From assembly GCF_003234965.1 (NCBI RefSeq), contig NZ_QKVK01000003.1:372001-436000 (forward strand): a stretch of DNA of 64,000 nucleotides. Direction: 5' to 3'. The stretch comes from Aestuariivirga litoralis (GTDB lineage Bacteria; Pseudomonadota; Alphaproteobacteria; Rhizobiales; Aestuariivirgaceae). Below, piece after piece: positions 34,340 to 46,593 of the stretch. The stretch's first letter is position 1; the number at the start of each line of letters is the position of its first letter. Under the pieces are notes generated by a model. It was not told the DNA's origin. It saw nothing but the letters and a program-made list of their open reading frames with translations, and ran no database searches. A program made the translations under genes and the position numbers.

Positions 34340-36457
34340 ATGGGTCGGTCGGTCAGGAAAGATCGGGGAGGGCAACGGGCGGAGCCTCAGCTGTTCTCCG
34401 CTGCGAAGGGCGGCAAGGGCCGGGCCGGCAAGGAGGCCTCTCCACCGCCGCGCGGGTCGCGCCGCCGCAGGCGCTCCCTGCTGTGGCCCGTCATCCGCTT
34501 CGGCCTGACACTGGCGGTGATCGGCACCCTCGGGCTCGCGGGCATGTTCGGTTACGTCTGGATGACGCTGGACAAGCAGGGGCTGCTGCAGATCCCGGAC
34601 CGGGACCCCGGCATCATGATCCTCGCCAATGACGGCTCGGTGCTGGCCGAGCAGGGCTCGTTCAACGGCGACGAGGTGCGCATCGCCGACCTGCCGGACT
34701 ATGTGCCCAACGCCTTCATCGCCATCGAGGACCGCCGCTTCCGCAGCCACTATGGCGTCGACCCCATCGGGCTGGCCCGCGCCATCTATACCAACTACCG
34801 CTCGGGCCGCGTCGTGCAGGGTGGCTCGACGCTGAGCCAGCAGCTGGCCAAGAACCTGTTCCTCTCCCCCGACCGTACGCTGCAGCGCAAGCTGCAGGAA
34901 CTGGTTCTGGCCCTGTGGCTGGAGAAGCACTATTCGAAGGACGACATCCTGCAGCTCTATCTCAACCGGGTCTATTTCGGCTCCGGTGCCACCGGGATCG
35001 AGAAGGCGGCGCAGGTCTATTATCGCAAGTCCGCCGCAGAACTCTCGCTGGCCGAGGCTGCGACGCTGGCCGGCGTCGTCAAGGCGCCGAGCGCCGCAAA
35101 CCCGATCTCCAATCCCAGGGCTGCGAGCGATCGCGCCGGGCTGGTGCTGGAAAGCATGGCCGACGCAGGCTTCATCACGCCCGAGGAAGCGGCCGCGGCA
35201 ATCAGCAATCCAGCCGCCGCCAAAACTGACAGCTACATGTCGGCCAAGAATTTCGTCATCGACTGGATCGGCGAGCAGCTGCCGGAATTCGTGCGGGACT
35301 ACCAGCAGTCGCTGGTGGTGGAGACCACCATCGACCCGGCGCTGCAGAACAGTGCCGAACTGGCGGTCGCCAAGGAGCTGGGCGCGCAGGGCACGAAGCT
35401 GAAGGTCAGCCAGGGCGCCATGGTGGTGATGGATGGCTCGGGTGCGGTTCTCGCCATGGTGGGCGGCAAGTCCTACAAGAAGAGCCAGTTCAACCGCGCC
35501 ACCAAGGCCAAGCGCCAGCCCGGCTCGGCGTTCAAGCCATTCGTCTATCTTGCCGCGCTCGAACATGGCTTCACGCCGGACACGGTGGAGGTCGACGAGC
35601 CCATCCGGGTGGGCAACTGGCAGCCGGAAAACTATCGCAAGAAATACCTGGGGCCGGTGGCACTGGAAACCGCGCTGGCCCTGTCGCTCAACACCATCTC
35701 GGTGAAGCTCGTGCTGCAGCTGGGCCCGCAGGCGGTGGTGGCCGTGGCCCACCGGCTCGGCATCGTCTCGCCGCTGAAGGACGATGCCTCGATCGCACTT
35801 GGCACCTCCGAGGTGACGCCGCTGGAACTGACCGCCGCCTTCGTGCCCTTCTCGAATGGCGGCTATCCGGTGACGGCCTATGCGGTGACGCGCGTCAAGA
35901 CGCGCGATGGGCGGGTGATCTACGAGCGCAATGGCTCCGGCTTTCCGCGCACCGTGGGCGACAACGAGCTCTGGGGCATGAACCGCATGATGCGCCTCGT
36001 GGTGACCGATGGCACCGGCACCCGCGCCGGCTTTCCCGGCTTCGACATCGCCGGCAAGACCGGCACCAGCCAGGACTATCGTGATGCCTGGTTCATCGGC
36101 TACACCAGCGATCTCATCGCCGGCGTGTGGGTCGGCAACGATGATAATTCACCGACCGGCAAAGTCACCGGTGGCCTGCTGCCGGCCATGATCTGGCGCG
36201 ACGTGATGGAGCCCGCCCATCGCGGCCTCACGCCCCGCCCCCTGCCCGGGACGCCGCAGGTGGCGATGAGCGGGCCTGCCACGGTGACCGATGCACAATA
36301 TGACATGGGCGCTGCCGAGGAACCGGCGCCGCCCGGCATCAATGCCGGCAACTTTCTCGAACGGCTGTTCGGCGGTGGCCAGGGCAGCGGCAACCCGAAG
36401 AAGAAGCACAACAGCGCACGCGAGCGGGCGATGCGCGACAAGCTCGATGAACCCTAG
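34340..36457 (+). CDS. Penicillin-binding protein 1A family, bifunctional transglycosylase/transpeptidase
   Basis: 705 residues from ATG 34340 (MGRSVRKDRGG), with a GGGGGAG ribosome site; the frame opens 30 bp earlier without a good signal. A basic N-terminus and one membrane segment (LTLAVIGTLGLAGMFGYVW) are followed by the GT51 domain (IEDRRFRSHYGVDPIGLARAI, GGSTLSQQLAKNL) and the transpeptidase with SxxK (GSAFKP), SxN (SLNT) and KTGT (AGKTGTSQD). It polymerises and cross-links peptidoglycan in the periplasm. A Pro/Gly-rich tail ends the protein. No operon partner. Confidence 0.95.
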   Translation: MGRSVRKDRGGQRAEPQLFSAAKGGKGRAGKEASPPPRGSRRRRRSLLWPVIRFGLTLAVIGTLGLAGMFGYVWMTLDKQGLLQIPDRDPGIMILANDGSVLAEQGSFNGDEVRIADLPDYVPNAFIAIEDRRFRSHYGVDPIGLARAIYTNYRSGRVVQGGSTLSQQLAKNLFLSPDRTLQRKLQELVLALWLEKHYSKDDILQLYLNRVYFGSGATGIEKAAQVYYRKSAAELSLAEAATLAGVVKAPSAANPISNPRAASDRAGLVLESMADAGFITPEEAAAAISNPAAAKTDSYMSAKNFVIDWIGEQLPEFVRDYQQSLVVETTIDPALQNSAELAVAKELGAQGTKLKVSQGAMVVMDGSGAVLAMVGGKSYKKSQFNRATKAKRQPGSAFKPFVYLAALEHGFTPDTVEVDEPIRVGNWQPENYRKKYLGPVALETALALSLNTISVKLVLQLGPQAVVAVAHRLGIVSPLKDDASIALGTSEVTPLELTAAFVPFSNGGYPVTAYAVTRVKTRDGRVIYERNGSGFPRTVGDNELWGMNRMMRLVVTDGTGTRAGFPGFDIAGKTGTSQDYRDAWFIGYTSDLIAGVWVGNDDNSPTGKVTGGLLPAMIWRDVMEPAHRGLTPRPLPGTPQVAMSGPATVTDAQYDMGAAEEPAPPGINAGNFLERLFGGGQGSGNPKKKHNSARERAMRDKLDEP

Positions 36458-36607
36458 CAGCCGATCATGGCAATCACCGCTTCCAACATGCGCGGGGGGC
36501 TTGTCCGGCGCATCCTGAAAAAGGATCGCGGCGTCTGAACATCTGCCCCGGCGATGATGGAACGTTTGCTCAGGGGTGTGCGCTGCAGACAGCGAGGCGC
36601 GGGGCTT

Positions 36608-37357
36608 TCATACCACCACCCGGTGCACGTCCTGGCCGTGGCTGCGCAGCCAGTTCTTGGCGCGGGCGGCATTGGGGCAATGGGTGAGGACGAGACGCCA
36701 GAAGCGCGGGCTATGGTCGAGGTGGCGCAGGTGGGCGACTTCATGCGCCGCCACATAGTCGAGCACATAGTCGGGCGCCAGGATGAGGCGCCAGGAATAG
36801 GACAGGTCGCCCCCTGCCGAGCACGAGCCCCAGCGGCTGCGCTGGTCGCGGATGGTGATGCGCCGGAACTTCACGCCCATCAGCGCAGCGTATTTCAGCG
36901 AGGCGCGGGTGAGATCGGCACGCGCCTCCGCCTTGAGGAAGTCGTGGACGCGGCGCGGCAGATGCGCCGGGTCGCCCGGAACGTCGATGTAGAGGCGGTC
37001 ACGATCGGCCCGCACGATGCCGCGGCGCCCGGGAACGTGGCGAATGTCGTGCTCGATGCCGCGCAGCGGAAGGGCCGCGCCGTCCGCAAGGTGAATGAGG
37101 CCGCCCCGCGCGCGAACCCTGTCCTCGATCCAGGCGCGCGAGCGTTCGGTGAATTCAAGCGCCCGGGCGCGCGAAACGCCGCGCGGCACAGTCACCAGCA
37201 CGCCGGTGCCAGTGGCATTCAGTCTGAGAACGAGGCGGCGCGCCTGCGCATGGCGGCGGAAGGTGACGTCCAGCACCTCGTCACCGACGAGGAGCCGGGT
37301 CGGTTCAAGCGGTCTTGGCGCGACCGTTCGCTGAAGGCTTCTGAGCAGTCCGATCAT
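36608..37357 (-). CDS. YgjP-type metal-dependent hydrolase (DUF45)
   Basis: 249 residues. C-terminal WGSCSAGGDLSYSWRL and AAHEVAHLRHLDHSPRFW give the zinc-binding HExxH-like site (HEVAH) plus a third His (HLDHS), typical of the YgjP/M48-like group. N-terminal half is basic beta-structure common to the family. Physiological role is not established. Its start lies within the last 53 bp of phaZ on the same strand, so the two are co-transcribed; an internal Met would reduce the overlap but cut the conserved N-terminus. Confidence 0.85.
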   Translation of the reverse strand: MIGLLRSLQRTVAPRPLEPTRLLVGDEVLDVTFRRHAQARRLVLRLNATGTGVLVTVPRGVSRARALEFTERSRAWIEDRVRARGGLIHLADGAALPLRGIEHDIRHVPGRRGIVRADRDRLYIDVPGDPAHLPRRVHDFLKAEARADLTRASLKYAALMGVKFRRITIRDQRSRWGSCSAGGDLSYSWRLILAPDYVLDYVAAHEVAHLRHLDHSPRFWRLVLTHCPNAARAKNWLRSHGQDVHRVVV

Positions 37358-38579
37358 CAGCGTTCTTATTCACGAAGGCGACGATTCGCGGAACGATTTC
37401 CTTGCGGAACCGCGAGCCGTTGAACACGCCATAATGACCGACGCCCGGTTGCAGGTGGTGGAGCTTCTTCTCGGGAGCGAGGTTCGAGCACAGGTCATGG
37501 GCCGCCTCGGTCTGGCCGACGCCGGAAATGTCGTCACGCTCGCCCTCGATGGTCATCAGCGCGGTGCGCGTGATCTTCGAGCAGTCGACCAGCGAATTGC
37601 GATGGGTCAGGGTACCCTTGGGCAGGTCGTGGTTGACGAAGACCTTCTCCACCGTCTGCAGGTAGAACTCGGCGGTGAGATCCATCACCGACATGTATTC
37701 ATCGTAGAAGTCGCGGTGCTTTTCGGCAGAGTCGCCATCACCGTCGACGAGGTGCCAGAACAGTTCGCGATGGGCATCGAGATGGCGATCGAGGTTCATG
37801 GTCATGAAGCCGCCGAGCTGCAGGAAGCCCGGATAGACGTCGCGCATCATGCCGGCATGGGGCGCGGGCACCTTCATGATGACATTCTTGCGGAACCAGT
37901 CGACGCCCTTTTCCTGCGCCAGGTTGTTGACCGCCGTCGGGTTGCGGCGGGTGTCGATGGGGCCGCCCATGAGGATCATGGTGCGGGGCGCGCAGGGATC
38001 TTTCGCGGCATTCATCAGCGCCGCCGCCGCCATGACCGGCACGGACGGCTGGCACACCGCCATGACGCTGGTGTCGGGACCCAGAAACTGCAGGAAGTCG
38101 GTGACGTAGTCGACATAGTCGTCGAGGTCGAATCCGCCTTCCATCAGCGGCACGCTGCGCGCATCCACCCAGTCCGTGATGTAGGTGTCATAATGCGGGA
38201 GCATGGATTCGACAGTGCCGCGCAGCAGCGTGGCATAGTGCCCGGACATGGGGGCGACGATCAGCAGCTTGTGCTGCTTCCTCGGCTTCTCCCACTGCTT
38301 CTCGAAGTTGAGCAGCTTGCAGAAGGGCTTGTTGTGGACGACCCGCTCTTCGACGGGGACGATGTCATCGCCGATGATGACGTCCTGGATCTCGAAGCCC
38401 GGCTTGCCGTAGCGGCGGGTGGTGCGTTCGAAGAGTTCGAGCGAAGCCGCGAGTGAACGGCCGAGCTGCGTATCCTTGAAGGGATTTGCGGGGCTTCGCC
38501 AGAAGCTGATGCCCGCATCGGCGGCCGCACGCCACGGCGCGAGCGCCGCATGATTCATCTCGTACAGGTAATACAGCAC
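37305..38579 (-). CDS. phaZ: Intracellular polyhydroxybutyrate depolymerase
   Basis: 424 residues matching the PhaZ family of PHB-storing proteobacteria: MLYYLYEMNHAALAPWR start, PHYDTYITDWVDAR, the nucleophile box MAVCQPSVPVMA with the characteristic cysteine in place of serine, GGPIDTRRNPT and C-terminal HHLQPGVGHYGVFNG with the catalytic His. It mobilises stored PHB granules in the cytoplasm. A C-terminal basic, Ala-rich tail ends the chain. No PHB synthase gene is in the window. Confidence 0.95.
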   Translation of the reverse strand: MLYYLYEMNHAALAPWRAAADAGISFWRSPANPFKDTQLGRSLAASLELFERTTRRYGKPGFEIQDVIIGDDIVPVEERVVHNKPFCKLLNFEKQWEKPRKQHKLLIVAPMSGHYATLLRGTVESMLPHYDTYITDWVDARSVPLMEGGFDLDDYVDYVTDFLQFLGPDTSVMAVCQPSVPVMAAAALMNAAKDPCAPRTMILMGGPIDTRRNPTAVNNLAQEKGVDWFRKNVIMKVPAPHAGMMRDVYPGFLQLGGFMTMNLDRHLDAHRELFWHLVDGDGDSAEKHRDFYDEYMSVMDLTAEFYLQTVEKVFVNHDLPKGTLTHRNSLVDCSKITRTALMTIEGERDDISGVGQTEAAHDLCSNLAPEKKLHHLQPGVGHYGVFNGSRFRKEIVPRIVAFVNKNADDRTAQKPSANGRAKTA

Positions 38580-38652
38580 AACCGGGAAACCCCTCGTTAA
38601 CGCTCGACGGTAGCAACTCCCCCGACTCGGGGCAACCCGTCATTTCTAGACT

Positions 38653-39261
38653 TTAGGGGGAAAGTCTAAGTGTTTCCTTCAGTTCCATCGCGAGTTTTGC
38701 GGCGTCCGTGGTGTAGGCCATGTGCCGGACGAAGCGGCCGTCAGGCCCCATCAGATAGATGATGCTCGAATGGTCCATCAGATAGTCCGTGGACGAACTG
38801 CCACCCGCCGCCTTCGTGTAATAGACGCGGTAGGCCCTGGCGATGGCGGCAACCTCCTCCGGCGTTCCGGTGAGGCCCATGAGGCGCGGGCCGAAATTGC
38901 CGACATAGGCCTTCAGCACCTCCGGCGTGTCGCGCGCCGGGTCGATCGACACGAAGACCGGCTGGATGCGGCTGGCGTCCGGCCCCAGCTGGTCCAGCGC
39001 CGCGCTCATCACCTGCAATTCGGTAGGGCAGACATCCGGGCAATAGGTATAGCCGAAGAACACCAGCATGTACTTGCCGAGGAAGTCCCTCTCGGTGACG
39101 CGCCGGCCATCCTGGTCGATGAGCGAGAAGGGGCCACCCACCAGCGCCGTGCCGGAACCCTGCGGGGCGTGCGTGCCGCGGCCGAGATAGGCATAGCTGC
39201 CAAGGCCCGCCGCGATCAGCAGCACGACGGCGGCGAAGATGAGGACGGGGCGGCGGGGCAT
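38653..39261 (-). CDS. SCO1/SenC family copper chaperone for cytochrome oxidase
   Basis: 202 residues from ATG 39261 (MPRRPVLIFAAVVLLIAAGLG), giving a signal anchor. Thioredoxin fold with CxxxC in YTYCPDVCPTE and the distal His in MDHSSIIYLM, the copper ligands. It loads copper into CuA of cytochrome c oxidase from the periplasmic face and may act in redox signalling. Divergent from regB, matching the known regB-senC-regA association in Rhodobacter, but here oriented away from the two-component genes. Confidence 0.93.
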   Translation of the reverse strand: MPRRPVLIFAAVVLLIAAGLGSYAYLGRGTHAPQGSGTALVGGPFSLIDQDGRRVTERDFLGKYMLVFFGYTYCPDVCPTELQVMSAALDQLGPDASRIQPVFVSIDPARDTPEVLKAYVGNFGPRLMGLTGTPEEVAAIARAYRVYYTKAAGGSSSTDYLMDHSSIIYLMGPDGRFVRHMAYTTDAAKLAMELKETLRLSP

Positions 39262-39344
39262 GGGTGTTCTTCCTTCAATCCCCCAGCACATATGTCTAGA
39301 CTGGCCCGGACTCAACCCTGGCCGAACTCACACCACCGGAGCCC

Positions 39345-40694
39345 ATGCCACAGGACCTCGCCCTCGACCCACGGCCCGTCGCCACTGGCGCCGAGATCGG
39401 CATGCTGCGCCTGAGGACCCTTGTACGGTTGCGCTGGCTCGCCATCGTCGGCCAGGCGGGCGCCGTGCTGGGCGTGCATTTCGTGCTTGGTTTTCCTTTG
39501 CCTCTGGGCTTCTGCCTCGGTGTGGTGGCGCTTTCGGCGTGGCTCAACATCTTCCTGACCATCCGCTGGCGCAAGAGCGTGAGGTTGCATGAAACCCATT
39601 CCGGGCTGCTGCTGGTCTATGACGTGATCCAGCTTGCCGTGCTGCTGTTCCTGACCGGCGGGCTGGAGAATCCCTTCTCCTTCCTGTTCCTCGTTCCCGT
39701 CACCATCTCGGCCACCTCGCTTCCCAACCGCTGGACGCTGTGGCTGGGGCTGCTGGCCTTTGCCTGCGCCACCTTCCTTGCCTTCCGCCATTTTCCGCTG
39801 CCCTGGCTGCCGGGCGAGACGCTGGAGCTTCCCGATGTCTATATCGGCGGCATGTGGGCGGCCATCGTTTGCGGCGTGGTGTTCTCGGCGATCTATGCTC
39901 GGCGCATTGCCGACGAGGCGCGGCAGATGTCGGCGGCCCTTTCGGCGACCGAGCTGGTGCTGGCGCGCGAGCAGCGGCTGTCCGCGCTGGATGGCATGGC
40001 CGCCGCCGCCGCCCATGAGCTGGGAACCCCGTTGGCCACCATCGCGCTCGTCGCCAAGGAGCTGAAGCGCGAGATGCCGGCGGATGCTCCGCATACGGAG
40101 GACATCGACCTCCTCATCAGCCAGACGGCGCGCTGCCGTGAGATCCTGGCGAGGCTCGCCAACCGCGAGGCGCAGACCGACGAGATGTATCAGCGCACCG
40201 CCATCCTCGCCATGATCGAGGACCTGGTGGCGCCGCTGCGCGGGCCTGACGCCGTGATCGCAGTCACGAGCTCGGCCGATCTCGACGACAAGGCGCTGGG
40301 CAGCGAGCCGGTGTTCCAGCGCAACCCTGCCATTACCTACGGGCTTGGCAACCTGCTGGAGAACGCCGTCGATTTCGCCGAGAGCCGGGTGGAGGTCGAT
40401 GCCCGCTGGACGCCTGCCCAGGTGTCGATCACCGTCCGGGACGACGGGCCGGGCTTCCACGAGAACGTGTTCGACCGGCTGGGCGACCCCTTCGTGACAA
40501 CGCGGCCCGGCTATGGCGAGGACACGGGAGAGGCCGGCCAGCACGAGGGCATGGGGCTTGGTTTCTTCATTGCCAAGACGCTGCTGGAGCGCTCGGGCGC
40601 CACCGTGTCGCTCGCCAACAGGCCGCCACCGGAACACGGTGCGGTGGTGCATGTTGTCTGGCCGCGCAGCGTCGTTGATCTCGGGCGCGCCTGA
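39345..40694 (+). CDS. regB: Redox-sensing histidine kinase RegB/ActS/PrrB
   Basis: 449 residues. Six membrane segments (about 30-195) include the conserved quinone-sensing loop GGLENPFSF. H-box is AAAAHELGTPLATIAL with phospho-His, followed by the redox-active cysteine in QTARCREIL that can form a disulfide or sulfenate. The ATPase domain has N-box NLLENAVDFA, DDGPGFHE and GMGLGFFIAK. Under low oxygen it phosphorylates RegA. Followed 86 bp later by regA. All signal residues are intact. Confidence 0.96.
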   Translation: MPQDLALDPRPVATGAEIGMLRLRTLVRLRWLAIVGQAGAVLGVHFVLGFPLPLGFCLGVVALSAWLNIFLTIRWRKSVRLHETHSGLLLVYDVIQLAVLLFLTGGLENPFSFLFLVPVTISATSLPNRWTLWLGLLAFACATFLAFRHFPLPWLPGETLELPDVYIGGMWAAIVCGVVFSAIYARRIADEARQMSAALSATELVLAREQRLSALDGMAAAAAHELGTPLATIALVAKELKREMPADAPHTEDIDLLISQTARCREILARLANREAQTDEMYQRTAILAMIEDLVAPLRGPDAVIAVTSSADLDDKALGSEPVFQRNPAITYGLGNLLENAVDFAESRVEVDARWTPAQVSITVRDDGPGFHENVFDRLGDPFVTTRPGYGEDTGEAGQHEGMGLGFFIAKTLLERSGATVSLANRPPPEHGAVVHVVWPRSVVDLGRA

Positions 40695-40780
40695 CTGCGT
40701 AACGGGAAGTGTTTGAACCCGCGCTCGCGAGGGGCTAGAGAGCGCATTGGACCCGAGAAACGAGACCAGGCCGCGCCTGC

Positions 40781-41326
40781 ATGACCAACGCCGTGATCCC
40801 GACCGAAAAGACCCTGCTGCTCGTCGACGACGACAAGCCCTTCCTGACGCGGCTTGCCCGCGCCATGGAAACGCGCGGCTTCGAGGTGCTGATGGCGGAA
40901 TCGGTCGCCGAGGGCGTGGCCCACGTGAAGCGTTCGGCCCCTTCCTTCGCCGTGGTCGATCTGAGGCTCGCCGATGGCAACGGGCTCGACGTGATCGAGG
41001 CGCTGCACCAGGCGCGGCCCGAGGCGCGCGCCGTGGTGCTCACGGGCTATGGCAACATTGCAACCGCGGTGACGGCGGTGAAGCTCGGTGCCATCGACTA
41101 TCTCGCCAAGCCCGCCGATGCCGATGCCGTTTATGGCGCGCTGGTGGGCGACAGCGAAACGCGCGCTGCCCTTCCCGACAACCCGATGTCGGCCGATCGC
41201 GTGCGCTGGGAGCATATCCAGCGCGTCTACGAACTGTGCAACCGCAATGTTTCCGAGACGGCGCGCCGCCTCAACATGCACCGCCGCACGCTGCAGCGCA
41301 TCCTGGCCAAGCGCGCGCCGAAATAG
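40781..41326 (+). CDS. regA: Response regulator RegA/ActR/PrrA
   Basis: 181 residues. Receiver with acidic pair (LLVDDDKPF), phospho-Asp in FAVVDLRLADGNGLDV and Lys in DYLAKPADAD. C-terminal Fis-type helix-turn-helix NVSETARRLNMHRRTLQRIL is nearly identical across alphaproteobacteria. It controls respiratory, carbon- and nitrogen-fixation genes in response to redox state. An alternating Pro-rich linker is replaced by a Pro-poor one here. Convergent with mmcB with no gap. Confidence 0.97.
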   Translation: MTNAVIPTEKTLLLVDDDKPFLTRLARAMETRGFEVLMAESVAEGVAHVKRSAPSFAVVDLRLADGNGLDVIEALHQARPEARAVVLTGYGNIATAVTAVKLGAIDYLAKPADADAVYGALVGDSETRAALPDNPMSADRVRWEHIQRVYELCNRNVSETARRLNMHRRTLQRILAKRAPK

Positions 41327-41818
41327 TCAGAGCGTTTCCGCCAACGGGTCATGGAGCCCGTGCAGGCGAAGGGCGGCGGCGCGGGCGAAGGCCAGCGTCA
41401 CGGCCTTGCGGCGCGACGCATGCAGGTTCGACGCCTCCATCCGGCGGATGATGTCGGCCCCCCAGCTGTCGGCGATGATGAGGCCGGTGTCCGCCGGCAT
41501 CATGTCCGGCTCCATGGCGGTCGGGATGGCGAAGAACAGGCGGTCGCACCAGTCACGGTATTCGGGCCACTTCGAATCGCTGCGGAAGTCCTCCGGCGAC
41601 GACTTGATCTCGACGATCCAGATCTCGCCCGCGTCCGAGATGGCCATGACGTCGGCGCGGCGGCCCGAGGCCAGCGTGAACTCCGGCAGCACCGCGAAGC
41701 CCGAGGCGCGCAGCAGGCGGCACACCCCGCGCTGGATCATCAGCGCGGTGGCGGACTGGCGGCCGTCTGGCCGGGGTGCCGGTTGGGTTCGATCCATATT
41801 TTCCACCGGGGAGAGCAT
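41327..41818 (-). CDS. mmcB: MmcB-family DNA repair nuclease-like protein
   Basis: 163 residues. PD-(D/E)xK-type core: GRRADVMAISDAGEIWIVEIKSS gives Asp and the E-x-K pair, and WPEYRDWCDRLFFAIP follows. In Caulobacter MmcB acts with the ImuABC mutasome-independent repair of DNA damage; the exact nuclease role is inferred. The reading frame starts at an ATG 41818. Tail-to-tail with regA. Confidence 0.85.
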   Translation of the reverse strand: MLSPVENMDRTQPAPRPDGRQSATALMIQRGVCRLLRASGFAVLPEFTLASGRRADVMAISDAGEIWIVEIKSSPEDFRSDSKWPEYRDWCDRLFFAIPTAMEPDMMPADTGLIIADSWGADIIRRMEASNLHASRRKAVTLAFARAAALRLHGLHDPLAETL

Positions 41819-41918
41819 TGCGCCGATTTCAGGGGCGGTAAGCCCGGTTCCATCCTATGCTCGGATTATAGGCAATCACAATGTCCCGGCAACGGGCAAC
41901 GGCGAAATGGGAGAACTG

Positions 41919-43315
<1,397 letters not shown>

Positions 43316-43319
<4 letters not shown>

Positions 43320-44299
43320 AGGCCCCAGCGCAGCGCCGGGGTGTGCACCGGTGCATCCCAGCCTTTCGTGATCTCGTCATCGAGCATGGTCACGGTGATG
43401 GAGCAGCCCGCCATGTCGAGCGAGGTGACATAGCTGCCGACGAGCGAGCGCACCGGCGTGATGCCGTGCTTGGCGAGCTGTGCCGCGGCGGCATTGTACA
43501 TCAGGTAGAGCTCCATCGCCGGGGTGCCGCCGAAACCGTTGACGAAGAACAGGGCATTGCCCTTTGCCTTCAGGTCGCCCGCGATGGCCGCCACCATTTC
43601 CTCGGCAATCTCGTCGGCCGAGCGCAGCGCCACCCGGCGGCGGCCGGGCTCGCCATGGATGCCGACACCCATTTCCATCTCGGTGGGGCCCATGTCGAAG
43701 GTCGGCTTGCCGGCGGCGGGAACGGTGCAGCTGGTCAGCGCCACGCCCATCGAGCGCGTCGCACGGTTCACCCTGTCACCCAGCTGCTTCAGCGCCCTGA
43801 GGTCGGCACCCTGCTCGGCGGCGGCCCCCACGACCTTTTCGACGACGAGCGTGCCGGCAACGCCGCGACGGCCGGTGGTGTAGAGCGAGTTCTCGACCGC
43901 CACGTCATCGTCCGTGATGACCGTCTCGATGTCGCGCCCCGCCATCTCGCGCGCCATGTCGAAGTTCATGACGTCGCCCTCGTAGTTCTTGACGATGAAC
44001 AGCACGCCCGCGCCCGTGTCGACTGCCTCCGCCGCCGCGATCATCTGGTCCGGCGTGGGAGAGGTGAAGACCTGTCCGGGACAGGCGGCATCGAGCATGC
44101 CGTGGCCGACGAAGCCTGCATGCAGCGGCTCGTGGCCGGAGCCTCCGCCCGAGAGCAGCGCCACCTTGCCCGGCTTCAGCACTCGGCGCTGCACGAACTT
44201 GTGCTCGGCCCCGAGCGTGATGATGTCGCCATGCGCCGCCACGAAGCCGTCAAGGCTTTCGGTCAGCACGTTCGACACGTCGTTGATGAGCTTCTTCAT
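43316..44299 (-). CDS. dhaK: Dihydroxyacetone kinase subunit DhaK (substrate binding)
   Basis: 327 residues. Dha-binding residues lie in LLSGGGSGHEPLHAGFVGHGML, and the histidine that forms the covalent hemiaminal is in GVGIHGEPGRR. ADP is not used directly; the phosphate comes from DhaL-ADP, recharged by DhaM. It is the last gene of the operon, separated from dhaL by the PTS genes and an HTH gene, an unusual order. Convergent overlap of 4 bp with aspA. Confidence 0.95.
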
Positions 44300-44727
44300 C
44301 GCCGTTTCCCTTTCTCCCGTTCGTCATCGATCAGCCTCGTGATGTCCCGCACGAAGGCGCTGACCAGCCCGTGCAGTTTTCGGTTCTTCGCATCGTCGCC
44401 GAGGTCCGGCAGTTCGACTGCCGCGGCGCGCTGCGGCTTCTCCGCCAGCATCTTCCTGGGATGGGCGCGGGCATAGAGCCTTGTGAATTCCTGCCGTTCG
44501 GCGGAGGAGAAATGGCACAGCTCGAAGATCTGCGCGAGGTGGCTCGCGGGGATCGGTGTGGGGTAGGCGGGATTGCTGATCTGGCTCACGAAGCTGCGGT
44601 TCTTGGCCAGCGCCGTGGCGAGGCGCTGCCGGGTGCCGGAGGGGCGCCTGTCGAGAATCGCCGCCAGCAGCCGTTTGTAGGCGGCAACGGCATCCTGCGG
44701 GGTGTGGTTCGTGGCAGGCTCGGCCAT
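44296..44727 (-). CDS. Small HTH-like protein embedded in the dha operon
   Basis: 143 residues, no signal. The segment RQRLATALAKNRSFVSQISNPAYPTPIPASHLAQIFELCHFS reads like a Cro/CI-type helix-turn-helix with an unusual proline-rich turn; the C-terminal half is basic and helical, ending EREKGKRR. It overlaps dhaK by ATGA and follows the enzyme I gene by 2 bp, so it is made with the kinase. It could be the operon's own regulator, sensing kinase state by protein contact as E. coli DhaR does through DhaL and DhaK, but it has no similarity to DhaR. Function inferred from position only. Confidence 0.7.
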   Translation of the reverse strand: MAEPATNHTPQDAVAAYKRLLAAILDRRPSGTRQRLATALAKNRSFVSQISNPAYPTPIPASHLAQIFELCHFSSAERQEFTRLYARAHPRKMLAEKPQRAAAVELPDLGDDAKNRKLHGLVSAFVRDITRLIDDEREKGKRR

Positions 44728-44729
44728 GT

Positions 44730-46299
<1,570 letters not shown>

Positions 46300-46310
<11 letters not shown>

Positions 46311-46593
46311 CGCCCGCTTCGTCGAAGTCGCGGCGCACAAGGTCGACCACCGCCGCGACGGCGGCCTCGGCATCGACCCCGGCGGCGCGCACGAAGAGGG
46401 TCGAGTGCTGTTTCGCCTTCAGCGCCATCACCTTCACGATGCTCTTCGCATCGATCCACGGGCCTTCGGCAGCGCCAGCGATTTCGAGGCTGGACGTGAA
46501 GCCCTTGGCGAGCTTCGTCAGCTTCACCGAGGGCCGCGCATGGAGCCCCACGTCGTGGGTGATGACAACCGAGCCTTCTGCAGTCTCGCTCAT
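46300..46593 (-). CDS. HPr-family phosphocarrier of the dha operon
   Basis: 97 residues. Active-site His in HDVGLHARPSVKLTKLAKGF, and the KSIVKVMALKAK segment of the HPr fold. Transfers phosphate from the enzyme I-like protein to DhaM. Separate gene rather than a DhaM domain. Overlaps DhaM EIIA by 4 bp and the enzyme I gene by 11 bp, so expression is tightly coupled. Confidence 0.95.

Noticed and set aside
34304-35752. 482-residue open frame on the minus strand
   Set aside because: Antisense to the PBP1A gene, whose catalytic motifs are clear.
41088-41918. Upstream extension of the aspartase frame
   Set aside because: Runs through regA and mmcB in other frames; aspartase starts at the ribosome-site-supported ATG 41919.
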